Source of the DNA: Sphaerimonospora mesophila NBRC 14179 = JCM 3151
GTDB lineage: Bacteria > Actinomycetota > Actinomycetes > Streptosporangiales > Streptosporangiaceae
Assembly (NCBI GenBank): GCA_001552515.1
Contig: BCRI01000013.1
Location: 1-64,000 of the forward strand
Length of the DNA: 64,000 nt
Direction: 5' to 3'
How positions within the stretch are numbered: the stretch's first letter is position 1; every line of letters begins with the position of its first letter. Under the pieces are notes generated by a model. That model did not search any database and was not told the origin of the DNA. It worked only from the letters and a program-made list of their open reading frames with translations. The translations under genes and the position numbers were made by a program. Positions 17,087 to 26,136 of the stretch are shown piece after piece.

Positions 17087-18058
17087 TCAGCCGAAGACCT
17101 TCCTGGCGATGCCGAGCATCTCCAGCGCCTGGCGGGTCCCGCCGCCCTCGTGCCCGTTGAAGGGCCAGACCGAGATGTCCTTGGGCCCGGCGTAGTGGTT
17201 GTATGCGGCGAAGACGGTCGAGGCCGGGGTGACGCCGTCGCGCAGGCCGACGGAGAACTGGGCGGGGGTGCGTGCGCGCACCGCGAAGTTCATCCCGTCG
17301 AAGTAGTCGAGCGTGGCGAAGACCTCGTCCACCCGGGCGCGCTGCGTGGCGCAGAACCGGCCGAGCTCGGCGTAGGGCTCCTCGTCGGTGATCTCCGCCG
17401 CCCGGCGGATGTGGCACATGAACGGCACGTTGACGAAGGCGTGCGCGATCCCCGGGACGAGCGCGGCGGCGGCCAGGGCCATGCCGCCGCCCTGGCTGCC
17501 GCCGGCCACGATGATCCGGTCGGCGTCGACGCCGGGGTGGGATCGGGCCGCCTCGACCGCGCGGACCACGTCGGTGTAGAGCCTGCGGTAGTAGTAACCG
17601 TCCGGGTCGAAGACGCCCTGGGTGAGCTTGCCCGGGACCTCGGGACCGAGGCCGGGCGCCGGGTCGGGGGTGTCGCCGGTCCGCCAGCCACCGCCCTGAC
17701 CACGGGTGTCCATGACGAAGGTGGCATATCCGGCCGAGGGCCACAGCAGCCAGTCGTGCGGCAGGCCGCGGCCTCCGTTGTAGCCGACGAACTCCACGAC
17801 GCACGGCAGCGCGCCACCGCGGGCCCCCGAGACCGGCCGGAGCAGCCACCCCTTGACGGGATGGCCGCCGAACCCGGAGAAGGTCACGTCGAAAACGTCG
17901 ATCATGGCGAGGTCGGTGGCGTACGGCCGGAACTCGGCGCCGAGATCGTGCTCACGCGCCTCGGCCAGCGTACGCGACCAGAAGTCGTCGAAGTCCTCTG
18001 GCTCTCGCCGCTCGGGCAGGTAGGTCCTGAGCTGGTCGAGTGGCATGTCAACGAACAC
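17087..18058 (-). CDS. Acetyl xylan esterase / cephalosporin-C deacetylase (AXE1, CE7)
   Basis: 323 aa alpha/beta hydrolase. Counting from the GTG at 18058, the triad is Ser188 in GGSQGGG, Asp274 in GLRDGVTP and His303 in FNGHEGGG; RGQGGG (about residue 119) is the conserved CE7 RGQ motif. These cytoplasmic hexameric enzymes remove acetyl groups from short xylo-oligosaccharides. GGGAG lies 7 nt before GTG 18058, and the product (VFVDMPLDQLRTYLP) matches the usual family N-terminus; ATG 18046 and an open frame to 18118 are alternatives. A sugar-ABC permease remnant lies divergently upstream, suggesting a former xylo-oligosaccharide locus. Confidence 0.9.
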   Translation of the reverse strand: MFVDMPLDQLRTYLPERREPEDFDDFWSRTLAEAREHDLGAEFRPYATDLAMIDVFDVTFSGFGGHPVKGWLLRPVSGARGGALPCVVEFVGYNGGRGLPHDWLLWPSAGYATFVMDTRGQGGGWRTGDTPDPAPGLGPEVPGKLTQGVFDPDGYYYRRLYTDVVRAVEAARSHPGVDADRIIVAGGSQGGGMALAAAALVPGIAHAFVNVPFMCHIRRAAEITDEEPYAELGRFCATQRARVDEVFATLDYFDGMNFAVRARTPAQFSVGLRDGVTPASTVFAAYNHYAGPKDISVWPFNGHEGGGTRQALEMLGIARKVFG

Positions 18059-18196
18059 GGTGGTCTCCCGGGGGGCCGGAGGGTACGGGGGCCAGGCGAT
18101 CTTCGACCCGCGGATCAAGGCTACCGAAGCCGTACGGACGACAGGAGTCTGACCCGGTTAAGGCGACGATCTCCGTTGGCACGATCTCCGGATTCC

Positions 18197-18476
18197 GGCG
18201 TGCCGCTGCTGCGCCCCGCCCTCGCCGCCATGTCGATCTTCATCGTGCTCGCGGAGTGGAACGACTTCCTCTGGCCGCTGATCACCGTGCAGAGCGACGA
18301 GATGGCGAACATCCCGGTCGCGCCGGCCCGGCTCAACTCCTACTTCCCCGGCGCGCAGAAGCAGGGCGCGATCCTGGCGGGCGGCGTGCTCGCCTCCCTG
18401 CCGTCGATCGGCTTCTTCCTGGTCTTCCAGCGCTATTTCGCCCCGGGGCATCGTGCTCAGCGGACTGAAGGGCTGA
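18197..18476 (+). pseudogene. Decayed MalG-type carbohydrate ABC permease, C-terminal remnant
   Basis: The frame through VPLLRPALAAMSIFIVLAEW and NDFLWPLITVQSDEM to AGGVLASLPSIGFFLVFQRYF is the last third of a sugar ABC transporter inner-membrane subunit, starting just after the EAA loop. Nothing upstream of 18197 continues it. At the 3-prime end, dropping one G from the GGGG run (18445-18448) restores the family ending PGIVLSGLKG and a stop at 18474-18476. So the gene is both truncated at the 5-prime end and frameshifted near its end. No ATPase or binding-protein gene is nearby. Confidence 0.85.
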
Positions 18477-18500
18477 GCACGCCGGAGCGGCCGGGCGAGA

Positions 18501-18884
18501 TCAGACGTTGAAGCCGAGCATGCGCAGCTGCTCGCGCCCGTCTTCGGTGATCTTGTCCGGCCCCCACGGCGGCAGCCACACCCAGTTGATCACGACGCTC
18601 GACGTGAGGTCGGCCAGCGCCGAGTTGGCCTGGTCCTCGATCACGTCGGTCAGCGGGCAGGCCGCGCTGGTCAGCGTCATGTCGACCGTCGCGACCGGGA
18701 GCTCCCCCTCGCCGGCGGGGTCGAGGTTGACCCCGTAGACGAGGCCGAGGTCGACGACGTTGATCCCCAGTTCGGGGTCGACGACGTCCCGCAGCGCCTC
18801 CAGCACCTCCTCGGTGGAGACCTCCCCCTCGTCGGCGGTGGTCTGGGTCGTCAGGGTCGTCGGGGTCTCCGTCGGCTTGCTCAC
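18501..18884 (-). CDS. sufT: Fe-S cluster assembly factor SufT-like (DUF59/MIP18 family)
   Basis: 127 aa from GTG 18884, which overlaps the sufU stop (GTGA) with AGGAGG 4 nt upstream. A Thr-rich N-terminal tail is followed by the DUF59 fold: VLEALRDVVDPELGINVVDLG, TLTSAACPLTDVIEDQ with the conserved Cys, and VWLPPWGPDKITEDGR. SufT/MIP18 proteins assist Fe-S cluster maturation or delivery. Last gene of the suf operon. The longer frame to 18944 lies inside sufU. Confidence 0.92.
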   Translation of the reverse strand: MSKPTETPTTLTTQTTADEGEVSTEEVLEALRDVVDPELGINVVDLGLVYGVNLDPAGEGELPVATVDMTLTSAACPLTDVIEDQANSALADLTSSVVINWVWLPPWGPDKITEDGREQLRMLGFNV

Positions 18885-19324
18885 ATCGCCTCCTGGCTTC
18901 TCAACACCGCGTCCTTGTAGGCCATCCACGCCAGCAGGGCGCACTTGACGCGGGCGGGGAACTTCGCGACCCCGGCGAACGCCACCGCGTCGCCCAGCAC
19001 GTCCTCGTCGGCCTCGACCTGGCCTCTGCCCTGCATCAGCCGGGTGAACTCGTCGACGACCGCCAGCGACTCCTCCACCGTGGACCCCGTGGCGAGATCG
19101 TGCAGCACCGAGGCGGCCGCCTGGCTGATCGAGCAGCCCTGGCCGTCATAGGAGACGTCCTGCACCTTGCCGCCATCGGCCAGCTTCACCCGCAGCGTGA
19201 CCTCGTCGCCGCAGGTCGGGTTCACGTGGTGCACTTCCGCGTCGTACGGCTCGCGCAGCCCCCGGCCCTGGGGGCGCTTGTAGTGCTCCAGGATCAGTTC
19301 CTGGTACATGGATTCAGCGATCAT
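18881..19324 (-). CDS. sufU: SufU zinc-dependent sulfur-transfer scaffold
   Basis: 147 aa. IscU-like fold with the three conserved Cys in NPTCGD, GQGCSISQAA and RVKCALLAW, plus the aspartate of the first motif; these bind Zn and accept the persulfide from SufS in Gram-positive SUF systems. The SufU-specific insertion between the second and third Cys is present (SLAVVDEFTRLMQGRGQVE). Starts 3 nt downstream of the sufS stop, so tightly coupled. Confidence 0.94.
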   Translation of the reverse strand: MIAESMYQELILEHYKRPQGRGLREPYDAEVHHVNPTCGDEVTLRVKLADGGKVQDVSYDGQGCSISQAAASVLHDLATGSTVEESLAVVDEFTRLMQGRGQVEADEDVLGDAVAFAGVAKFPARVKCALLAWMAYKDAVLRSQEAM

Positions 19325-19327
19325 GGC

Positions 19328-20617
19328 TCAGCCGAACACCTTCTGCACGTGGTGGAGGCCGCGGACCAGAGCGTCGATCTCGTCCGTCGTGTTGTACAGG
19401 TAGAACGACGTGCGGGTGGTCGCCGGGATGCCGAAACGCAGGTGGAGCGGCCTGGCGCAGTGGTGGCCTACCCGCACCGCGATGCCGTACACGTCGTCGA
19501 GGATCTGTCCGACGTCGTGGGGGTGGATACCGTCGAGGACGAACGAGACCGTGCCGCCGCGGGCGACCACGCCGCGCGGGCCGATGATCCTGAGCCCCGG
19601 GATCTCCGCCAGCGCGTCCAGCGCGTACGCGGTGAGCGCCCGCTCGTGCCGCTTGACCTGGTCCATGCCGACCGAGGTGAGATAGTCGACGGCCGCGCCC
19701 AGGCCGATCGCCTCGACGATGGGCGGCGTGCCCGCCTCGAACTTGTGCGGCACCGGCGCGTAGGTCGAGCGGTCCATCCAGACCGCCTCGATCATCTCGC
19801 CGCCGCCGAGGAACGGCGGCATCGCGTCGAGCAGCTCCCGGCGGCCCCACAGCACGCCGATCCCGGACGGACCGACCATCTTGTGCCCGGTGAAGGCCAG
19901 GAAGTCGACGCCGAGCTCGCGCACGTCGACGGCCTGGTGCGGCACCGACTGCGACGCGTCGAGCATCATCAGCGCGCCCACCTCACGGGCCCGGGCCAGG
20001 ATCGGCGAGACCGAGTTGACCGTGCCCAGCACGTTCGACTGGTGCACGATCGACACGATCCTGGTGCGCTCGTTCACCAGCTCGTCCAGGCCCGTGATGT
20101 CGAGGCGGCCCTCGTCGGTCACCGGGAACCAGCGCAGCGTCGCGCCGGTCCGCTGCGCGAGCAGCTGCCACGGCACGATGTTGGAGTGGTGCTCCATCTC
20201 GCTGATGACGATCTCGTCACCGGGGCCGAGGCGGAACCGCTCGTCGGTGTTCGTCGGGTTGCCGAAGGCGTACGCCACCAGGTTGATCGCCTCGGAGGCG
20301 TTCTTGGTGAAGATCACCTCTTCCCGCGACGGCGCGCCGACGAAGGCGGCGATCTTGTCGCGGGCCGACTCGTACGCCTCGGTTGACTCGCTGCCCAGCG
20401 CGTGCAGGGCCCGGCCGACGTTGCCGTAGTGCGACATCAGATGCTCGCGCATCGTGTCGATCACCTGGACCGGCTTCTGCGAGGAGTTCGCCGAGTCGAG
20501 GTAGACCAGCGGGCGGCCGCCGGGCAGCTCGCGGGCGAGGATCGGGAAGTCCTTCCTGATCCTCTCCACGTCGAGGCCGCCCGTGCCGGCCGTCGGCTGA
20601 ACGTCGGTGCTCGTCAT
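19328..20617 (-). CDS. sufS: SufS cysteine desulfurase
   Basis: 429 aa class V PLP enzyme that removes sulfur from cysteine for Fe-S assembly. The PLP lysine is in FLAFTGHKMVGPSGIG, and the persulfide Cys is in RVGHHCARPLHLRFG, the group II (SufS) form with a short loop. EMEHHSNIVPWQLLA carries a PLP-stacking His. The start codon overlaps the sufC stop by one base (TGATG). Confidence 0.96.
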   Translation of the reverse strand: MTSTDVQPTAGTGGLDVERIRKDFPILARELPGGRPLVYLDSANSSQKPVQVIDTMREHLMSHYGNVGRALHALGSESTEAYESARDKIAAFVGAPSREEVIFTKNASEAINLVAYAFGNPTNTDERFRLGPGDEIVISEMEHHSNIVPWQLLAQRTGATLRWFPVTDEGRLDITGLDELVNERTRIVSIVHQSNVLGTVNSVSPILARAREVGALMMLDASQSVPHQAVDVRELGVDFLAFTGHKMVGPSGIGVLWGRRELLDAMPPFLGGGEMIEAVWMDRSTYAPVPHKFEAGTPPIVEAIGLGAAVDYLTSVGMDQVKRHERALTAYALDALAEIPGLRIIGPRGVVARGGTVSFVLDGIHPHDVGQILDDVYGIAVRVGHHCARPLHLRFGIPATTRTSFYLYNTTDEIDALVRGLHHVQKVFG

Positions 20618-21360
20618 CAGGCCGATGCCTTCGTGTAGGACTCGTACCCCTCGGCCTCCAGCTTCTCCGCGAGCTCGGGGCCGCCCTCCTCGACGATCCG
20701 GCCGCCGGCGAAGACGTGGACGAAGTCGGGCTTCACGTACCGCAGGATGCGGGTGTAGTGCGTGATCAGGAGCACGCCGGTGTCGCCGCTGCGGAACCTG
20801 TTGATGCCCTCGGACACCACGCGCAGCGCGTCGATGTCGAGGCCGGAGTCGGTCTCGTCGAGGATCGCGATCTTCGGCTTGAGCAGTTCGAGCTGGAGGA
20901 TCTCGTGGCGCTTCTTCTCACCGCCGGAGAAGCCCTCGTTGGTGTTGCGCTGGGCGAAGGCGGGGTCCATGGACAGCGCGTCCATCCCGGCCTTCAGGTC
21001 CTTGGCGAACTGGCGCAGCTTGGGCGCCTCGCCGCGGACCGAGGTGATCGCCGAGCGCAGGAAGTTGGAGACGCTGACGCCGGGCACCTCGACCGGATAC
21101 TGCATGGCGAGGAACAGACCGGCCCGGGCGCGCTCGTCGACGGACATCTCCAGGACGTCCTCGCCGTCGAGCAGCACGGCGCCCGACGTGATCGTGTACT
21201 TGGGGTGACCGGCTACGGCGTAGGCCAGGGTCGACTTGCCGGAGCCGTTCGGCCCCATGATGGCGTGGGTCTCCCCCGCGCCGACGGTCAGGTCGACGCC
21301 GCGCAGGATCTCCTTGTCGCCGACGGCGACGTGCAGGTCACGGATCTCAAGGGTGGGCAC
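20617..21360 (-). CDS. sufC: SufC Fe-S assembly ATPase
   Basis: 247 aa ABC-type ATPase of the SufBCD scaffold complex. Walker A is MGPNGSGKSTL, the signature is FSGGEKKRHEILQLELL, Walker B is IAILDETDSGLDID and the switch His is in LLITHYTRIL. TRILRYVKPDFVHV is characteristic of SufC rather than transporter ATPases. It sits between the Rieske protein gene (3-nt gap) and sufS. Confidence 0.96.
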   Translation of the reverse strand: MPTLEIRDLHVAVGDKEILRGVDLTVGAGETHAIMGPNGSGKSTLAYAVAGHPKYTITSGAVLLDGEDVLEMSVDERARAGLFLAMQYPVEVPGVSVSNFLRSAITSVRGEAPKLRQFAKDLKAGMDALSMDPAFAQRNTNEGFSGGEKKRHEILQLELLKPKIAILDETDSGLDIDALRVVSEGINRFRSGDTGVLLITHYTRILRYVKPDFVHVFAGGRIVEEGGPELAEKLEAEGYESYTKASA

Positions 21361-21363
21361 GTT

Positions 21364-21684
21364 TTACTCCTTCGAGAGCGAGACGAACACGTCATCGCCT
21401 TCGATCTTGACTCGGTAGACGTTCACTGGCTTGGTGGCGGGCGGTCCTGTCGGCTTGCCGCTGCGCAGGTCGAAGCACGAACCGTGCAGCCAGCACTCCA
21501 ACGTGTGGTCGTACACGTCGCCCTCGCTGAGTTTCACCTCGGCGTGCGAGCAGACGTCGTGCAGGGCGAAGACCTCGTCGCCGACGCGGACGACCGCGAC
21601 CGGGACCTCACCGACCTCCACGCCGATGACGCCCTCGTCGGGGATGTCGCCGAGCGCGCAGACCTTCTCCCATTCCGCGCTCAT
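21364..21684 (-). CDS. Rieske [2Fe-2S] ferredoxin-like protein of the suf operon
   Basis: 106 aa. The two Rieske ligand pairs are visible as CSHAEVKLS and ECWLHGSCFD, giving Cys-X-His and Cys-X2-His. It resembles the ferredoxin subunit of non-heme iron dioxygenases, but is embedded in suf between sufD and sufC with ATGA overlap to sufD, as in many actinobacteria, so a role as electron donor or cluster carrier during assembly is likely. The open frame runs up to 22068 inside sufD; ATG 21684 is set by the overlap. Confidence 0.92.
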   Translation of the reverse strand: MSAEWEKVCALGDIPDEGVIGVEVGEVPVAVVRVGDEVFALHDVCSHAEVKLSEGDVYDHTLECWLHGSCFDLRSGKPTGPPATKPVNVYRVKIEGDDVFVSLSKE

Positions 21685-22811
21685 CGGGCCAGCTCCGCCT
21701 CGACCGCCGAGAGCACCCGCTCCCGGATCTCGGGGACCTCGATCTTCTCGAGCAGCCGGGCGAAGAACCCGTGCACGACCAGGCGGCGGGCCTCGTCCAA
21801 CGGGATGCCCCGGGCCTGGAGGTAGAAGATGTGCTCGTCGTCGATGCGGCCGGAGGCGGACGCGTGGCCCGCCCCGGCGACCTCGCCGGTGAGGATCTCC
21901 AGGTTCGGCACCGAGTCGGCGCGGGCGCCGTCGGTGAGGATCAGGTTCCGGTTCAGCTCGTAGGTGTCGGTGCCCTCGGCCTCGGCCCGGATGATCACGT
22001 CGCCGATCCACACCGCGTGCGCGCCGTCGCCCTGCAGCGCGCCCTTGTAGGTCACGTTGCTGCGGCACTTCGGCACGGTGTGGTCGACGAGCAGGCGGTG
22101 CTCCAGGTGCTGACGGGCGTCGGCGAAGTACAGCCCGGTCAGGTCGGCGTCGCCGCCGGGCGCCGTGTACGACACCGACGGCGACAGCCGTACGAGATCA
22201 CCGCCGAGGGTGACCACGAACGACCGGAACGTGGCGTCCTTGCCGATCCTGGCGTGGTGGTGCGAGACGTGCACCGCGTCGTCGTCCCAGTCCTGCAGGC
22301 TGACCACCTTGAGTGTGGCGCCCTCCGCGACGTCGAACTCGACGTTGTCGGCGTAGACCGCGCTGCCGCGGTGGTCCAGCACGACCACGGCCTCGGCCAT
22401 CGGGCCGACGTCGATCAGGATGTGGCCGTAGGCCGCACCGGCGCCGGCGCCGCCGGTCCCCCGCACGCCGATCACGATCGGCTTGGACGTGACGGCCTCG
22501 CGCGGCACCGTGACGACCGTCGCCTTCTCGAACGACGAGTACGCCTGGGCGCTGACCCGGTCGGCCGGCACGTACGCCCGGCCGATCCTGGCGTCCTCGC
22601 GGCCGACGGTCTCGACCGTCGCCTCCGGCGCGGCGTCCACCTCGACCACGACGCTGCCGGTCACCTCGGCCGTGCCGTCGTGCAGGCCGCGCAGGCGGGA
22701 CAGCGGGGTGAACCGCCACTCCTCCTCGCGCCCGGTCGGCACCGGGAAGTCCGCCACGTTGTAGGACGAGATCTCGTGCAGCGTCGACAGCGGCTTCGTG
22801 TCCAGGCCCAT
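21681..22811 (-). CDS. sufD: SufD Fe-S scaffold subunit
   Basis: 376 aa from ATG 22811 ([13 protein letters not shown]), one base overlapping the sufB stop. Beta-helix protein of the SufBCD complex: PTGREEEWRFTPLSRL at the N-terminus, ADLTGLYFADARQHLEHRLL, NLILTDGARADSVPNLEI and DEHIFYLQARGIPLDEARRL near the C-terminus. The conserved His in the EHRLLVDHTVP region contributes to cluster assembly with a SufB Cys. Open frame further upstream belongs to sufB shadow. Confidence 0.94.
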   Translation of the reverse strand: MGLDTKPLSTLHEISSYNVADFPVPTGREEEWRFTPLSRLRGLHDGTAEVTGSVVVEVDAAPEATVETVGREDARIGRAYVPADRVSAQAYSSFEKATVVTVPREAVTSKPIVIGVRGTGGAGAGAAYGHILIDVGPMAEAVVVLDHRGSAVYADNVEFDVAEGATLKVVSLQDWDDDAVHVSHHHARIGKDATFRSFVVTLGGDLVRLSPSVSYTAPGGDADLTGLYFADARQHLEHRLLVDHTVPKCRSNVTYKGALQGDGAHAVWIGDVIIRAEAEGTDTYELNRNLILTDGARADSVPNLEILTGEVAGAGHASASGRIDDEHIFYLQARGIPLDEARRLVVHGFFARLLEKIEVPEIRERVLSAVEAELAR

Positions 22812-24223
22812 CAGCCGACAGCTCCTTCCATCTGCAGCTCGATCAGGCGGTTCAGCTCCAGCGCGTACTCCATGGGGAGCTCGCGCGCGATCGGCTCGAC
22901 GAAGCCGCGCACGATCATCGCCATCGCCTCGTCCTCCGTCAGGCCGCGGCTCATCAGGTAGAAGAGCTGGTCCTCCGACACCTTGGACACCGTGGCCTCG
23001 TGGCCCATCGACACGTCGTCCTCGCGGACGTCGACGTAGGGGTAGGTGTCCGAGCGGCTGATCTGGTCCACCAGCAGCGCGTCGCACTTGACCGTGGAGG
23101 CCGACCCGGCGGCGCCCTCGTCGATCTGCACGAGGCCGCGGTAGGAGGTCCGGCCGCCGCCGCGCGCGACCGACTTGGACACGATCGTCGAGGAGGTCTT
23201 CGGCGCGAGGTGCACCATCTTCGCCCCGGCGTCCTGATGCTGGCCCTCACCGGCGAACGCGACCGACAGGGTCTCGCCCTTGGCGTGCTCGCCCATGAGG
23301 TAGACGGCCGGGTACTTCATCGTGATCTTGGAGCCGATGTTGCCGTCGATCCACTCCATGGTCGCGCCCTCGTACGCCACGGCGCGCTTGGTGACCAGGT
23401 TGTAGACGTTGTTCGACCAGTTCTGGATCGTCGTGTAGCGGCAGCGGGCGCCCTTCTTCACGATGATCTCGACGACCGCCGAGTGCAGCGAGTCGGACGA
23501 GTAGATCGGGGCGGTGCAGCCCTCCACGTAGTGCACGTAGGAGTTCTCGTCCACGATGATCAGGGTCCGCTCGAACTGGCCCATGTTCTCGGTGTTGATC
23601 CGGAAGTAGGCCTGCAGCGGGATCTCTACGTGCACGTTCGGCGGCACGTAGATGAACGAGCCGCCCGACCAGACCGCGGTGTTCAGCGCGGCGAACTTGT
23701 TGTCGCCCACCGGGATGACCGAGCCGAAGTACTCCTTGAAGATGTCCTCGTGCTCGCGCAGGCCGGTGTCGGTGTCGACGAAGATGACACCCTTCTCCTC
23801 GAGGTCCTCACGGATCTTGTGGTAGACGACCTCGGACTCGTACTGCGCGGCGACGCCTGCGATGAGGCGCTGCTTCTCCGCCTCGGGGATGCCGAGCCGG
23901 TCGTAGGTGTTCTTGATGTCCGCCGGCAGCTCGTCCCAGGACGCGGCCTGCTTCTCCGTCGAGCGGACGAAGTACTTGATGTTGTCGAACTCGATGCTCG
24001 TGAGGTCGGCGCCCCAGGTCGGCAGCGGCTTCTTGTTGAACAGCCGGAGGCCCTTGAGACGCAGGTCGAGCATCCACTCCGGCTCATTCTTGAGCGCGGA
24101 GATGTCGCGGACGACCTCTTCCGACAGTCCACGCCGGGCGGTGGCACCGGCCACGTCCGTGTCGGCCCAGCCGAACTTGTAATTCCCGAGGCCTTCCAGC
24201 TCCGGGCGGTCGGTGACAGTCAC
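22811..24223 (-). CDS. sufB: SufB Fe-S scaffold subunit
   Basis: 470 aa. Highly typical: [97 protein letters not shown] with the conserved Cys, and [18 protein letters not shown]-like ending. GTG start 24223 ([12 protein letters not shown]) has AGGAG 8 nt upstream and overlaps the sufR stop (GTGA). No intein is present, in contrast to the M. tuberculosis homologue I recall as intein-containing. Confidence 0.96.
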   Translation of the reverse strand: MTVTDRPELEGLGNYKFGWADTDVAGATARRGLSEEVVRDISALKNEPEWMLDLRLKGLRLFNKKPLPTWGADLTSIEFDNIKYFVRSTEKQAASWDELPADIKNTYDRLGIPEAEKQRLIAGVAAQYESEVVYHKIREDLEEKGVIFVDTDTGLREHEDIFKEYFGSVIPVGDNKFAALNTAVWSGGSFIYVPPNVHVEIPLQAYFRINTENMGQFERTLIIVDENSYVHYVEGCTAPIYSSDSLHSAVVEIIVKKGARCRYTTIQNWSNNVYNLVTKRAVAYEGATMEWIDGNIGSKITMKYPAVYLMGEHAKGETLSVAFAGEGQHQDAGAKMVHLAPKTSSTIVSKSVARGGGRTSYRGLVQIDEGAAGSASTVKCDALLVDQISRSDTYPYVDVREDDVSMGHEATVSKVSEDQLFYLMSRGLTEDEAMAMIVRGFVEPIARELPMEYALELNRLIELQMEGAVG

Positions 24224-25065
24224 CTTCCGGACTCCTTGCTCGTCGATATTGTCGATGTGCTCGCTTCGGGGGCACGCGCCTGCCGTCCGGCCAGCGCGTG
24301 GGGGCTCACGTGCGTGGTGCAGACCCCGTCGCCGTTGGCGATCGTGGCCAGCCGCTGCACCGGCGTGCCGAGCAGCCGTGCGAACGCCTCGGTCTCGGCC
24401 TCGCACAGCTGGGGGAACGCGGCCGCGACGTGCGCCACCGGGCAGTGGTGCTGGCAGAGCTGCTCGCCGCCGCTGCCCGTCTTGCTGGCGGAAGCAGCGT
24501 AGCCCTCGGCCGACAGCGCCTCGGCCAGCACGCGGACCCGCTGGTCGGCGGGCACCTCGCGCATGACCTCGTCCAACGCGTTCACCAGGCCCGACACCTG
24601 GGTGCGCGCGAACTCCGACACCGCCTGCCCGCCCAGCCGCTCGGCCAGGAAGCGCAGCGCGCTGCCCGCCAGGTCATCGTAGGCGTGCACGAAAGCGCTG
24701 CGGCCCGCATCGGTGATCGCGAACGTCTTCGCCGGCCTGCCGCGCCCCCGCCTGCCGTACGGCCTGGCCGTACGGGGCTCGATCATGCCCTCGGCGAGCA
24801 GCGCGTCGAGGTGACGGCGCACCGCGGCCGGGGTCAGCCCGAGCCGCTCGCCGAGCGCGGCGGCGGTGACGGGACCGTGCTCCAGGATGAGCCTGGCGAC
24901 GCGGGCCCGGGTGCTGTGCTCGCTGCCGATCTCCCCGTACTTGCCGATGTCCCCCTGCTTGGTTTCCTGCCTGGGTTCCTGATTGGGTTCTGTGTGCGCG
25001 GGCAGGACCGATGGCCGCCGCCGCGCGGCGTCCTCGGCGTTCGTCCTCCCGGGCACGTATTTCAC
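24220..25065 (-). CDS. sufR: SufR, Fe-S-responsive repressor of the suf operon
   Basis: 281 aa. Winged HTH (about residues 52-115; [20 protein letters not shown] then [16 protein letters not shown] and [15 protein letters not shown]). The C-terminal domain has [20 protein letters not shown] with three closely spaced Cys that can ligate a [4Fe-4S] cluster. Family members repress suf when loaded with cluster. The start is uncertain: the frame begins with GTG 25065 with no good ribosome site, and the first 50 residues are low-complexity. An inverted repeat matching the reported mycobacterial SufR operator lies 31-45 nt upstream. Confidence 0.92.
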   Translation of the reverse strand: MKYVPGRTNAEDAARRRPSVLPAHTEPNQEPRQETKQGDIGKYGEIGSEHSTRARVARLILEHGPVTAAALGERLGLTPAAVRRHLDALLAEGMIEPRTARPYGRRGRGRPAKTFAITDAGRSAFVHAYDDLAGSALRFLAERLGGQAVSEFARTQVSGLVNALDEVMREVPADQRVRVLAEALSAEGYAASASKTGSGGEQLCQHHCPVAHVAAAFPQLCEAETEAFARLLGTPVQRLATIANGDGVCTTHVSPHALAGRQARAPEASTSTISTSKESGR

Positions 25066-25095
25066 AACATCAGTGTGCCGTAATTCCTTCCCGGG

Positions 25096-25110
25096 TCACA
25101 AACCCAGTGT
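25096..25110 (-). promoter_or_regulatory. Candidate SufR operator
   Basis: On the minus strand the sequence reads ACACT-GGGTT-TGTGA, an exact match to the ACACT-N5-TGTGA inverted repeat that I recall being reported for the M. tuberculosis SufR (Rv1460) operator. It lies 31-45 nt upstream of the sufR start, where a promoter-overlapping repressor site is expected. Confidence 0.75.
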
Positions 25111-25137
25111 CACACCGATCTAAGTGCGATTTCTCAC

Positions 25138-25156
25138 GCAGGGTAGCCTTACCTAA
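25138..25156 (-). promoter_or_regulatory. Possible IdeR/DmdR iron box
   Basis: Minus-strand TTAGGTAAGGCTACCCTGC matches 15 of 19 positions of the IdeR/DmdR consensus (TTAGGTTAGGCTAACCTAA). It lies in the divergent region between sufR and the ABC exporter genes, 69 nt before the latter's start, so it could tie either to iron. The right half is poor. Confidence 0.4.
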
Positions 25157-25224
25157 CCATGACCGTACGGGCGGCGGTCGGCTCCGGCTGCGGGGGCACC
25201 GCACCCGCTCCCTAGACTCGGAAC

Positions 25225-26136
25225 GTGAGCACTCCGCACGCCGTGGAGATCCGCGGGCTGATCAAGCGGTACGGGCGCAAGACGGCCGTCGACGGGTTGA
25301 CCCTGACCTGCCGTGCCGGCGAGGTGACCGCGATCCTCGGGCCGAACGGCGCGGGCAAGACCTCCACGATCGAGATCTGCGAGGGCTTCCGCCGGCCGGA
25401 CGGCGGGACCGTGCGGGTGCTCGGCCTCGACCCGGCCGACCCCGCGCTGAAGCCGCGTCTGGGGGTCATGCTCCAGGCGGGCGGCGTCCCGCCCGCCGTG
25501 CGGGCCGGCGAGTGGCTGCGGGTGGTCGCCCGCTTCTACGCCCACCCGCTCGACCCGGACGCCCTGCTCACCCTGCTGGGCCTGAACGAGCATGCGCGTA
25601 CACCGTACCGGCGGCTGTCGGGCGGGCAGCAGCAGCGCCTGTCGCTCGCGGCGGCCGTCATCGGGCGGCCGGAGCTGGTGTTCCTCGACGAGCCGACCGC
25701 CGGGCTCGACCCGCAGGCGCGGCACGCCTGCTGGGACGTGGTCACCGGGCTGCGGGACGCCGGCGTGTCCGTGGTGCTGACCACCCACCAGATGGACGAG
25801 GCCGAGAAGCTGTCGGACCACGTGGTCGTCATCGACCACGGGCGGGTGGTGGCCGAGGGCGCCCCGCGGGAGCTGACCGGCGCGGAGCGCCAGCTCCGCT
25901 TCCGCGCCCGGCCCGGCCTCGACGTGGACCAGCTGCTCTGCGCGCTCCCGTCCGGCAGCGCCGCCAAGGAGTCGCCGTCCGGCCACTACATCATCGAGGG
26001 GCAGGTCGGCCCGCAGATGCTGGCCACCGTCACGGCGTGGTGCGCCGCCGAGGGCGTCACGACGGAGGACCTGCGCATCGAGCGGCGTACGCTGGAGGAC
26101 GTGTTCTTGGAGCTGACCGGCCGGGAGCTGCGGTGA
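25225..26136 (+). CDS. ABC transporter ATP-binding subunit (ABC-2 exporter type)
   Basis: 303 aa, GTG start. Walker A LGPNGAGKTSTI, signature LSGGQQQRLSLAAAV, Walker B LVFLDEPTAGLDPQ, switch His TTHQMDEAEKL, followed by a C-terminal extension (about 210-303) ending RRTLEDVFLELTGREL, typical of DrrA/NatA-type exporters. Pairs with the overlapping permease gene. Divergent from sufR. In mycobacteria the corresponding position (Rv1458c-Rv1456c as I recall) holds an ABC ATPase, permease and heme A synthase, so a link to heme or cytochrome oxidase biogenesis is possible. Confidence 0.93.
   Translation: MSTPHAVEIRGLIKRYGRKTAVDGLTLTCRAGEVTAILGPNGAGKTSTIEICEGFRRPDGGTVRVLGLDPADPALKPRLGVMLQAGGVPPAVRAGEWLRVVARFYAHPLDPDALLTLLGLNEHARTPYRRLSGGQQQRLSLAAAVIGRPELVFLDEPTAGLDPQARHACWDVVTGLRDAGVSVVLTTHQMDEAEKLSDHVVVIDHGRVVAEGAPRELTGAERQLRFRARPGLDVDQLLCALPSGSAAKESPSGHYIIEGQVGPQMLATVTAWCAAEGVTTEDLRIERRTLEDVFLELTGRELR

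Noticed and set aside
22811-24223. An intein in sufB
   Set aside because: The SufB sequence is continuous at 470 aa with no Hint-domain insertion.
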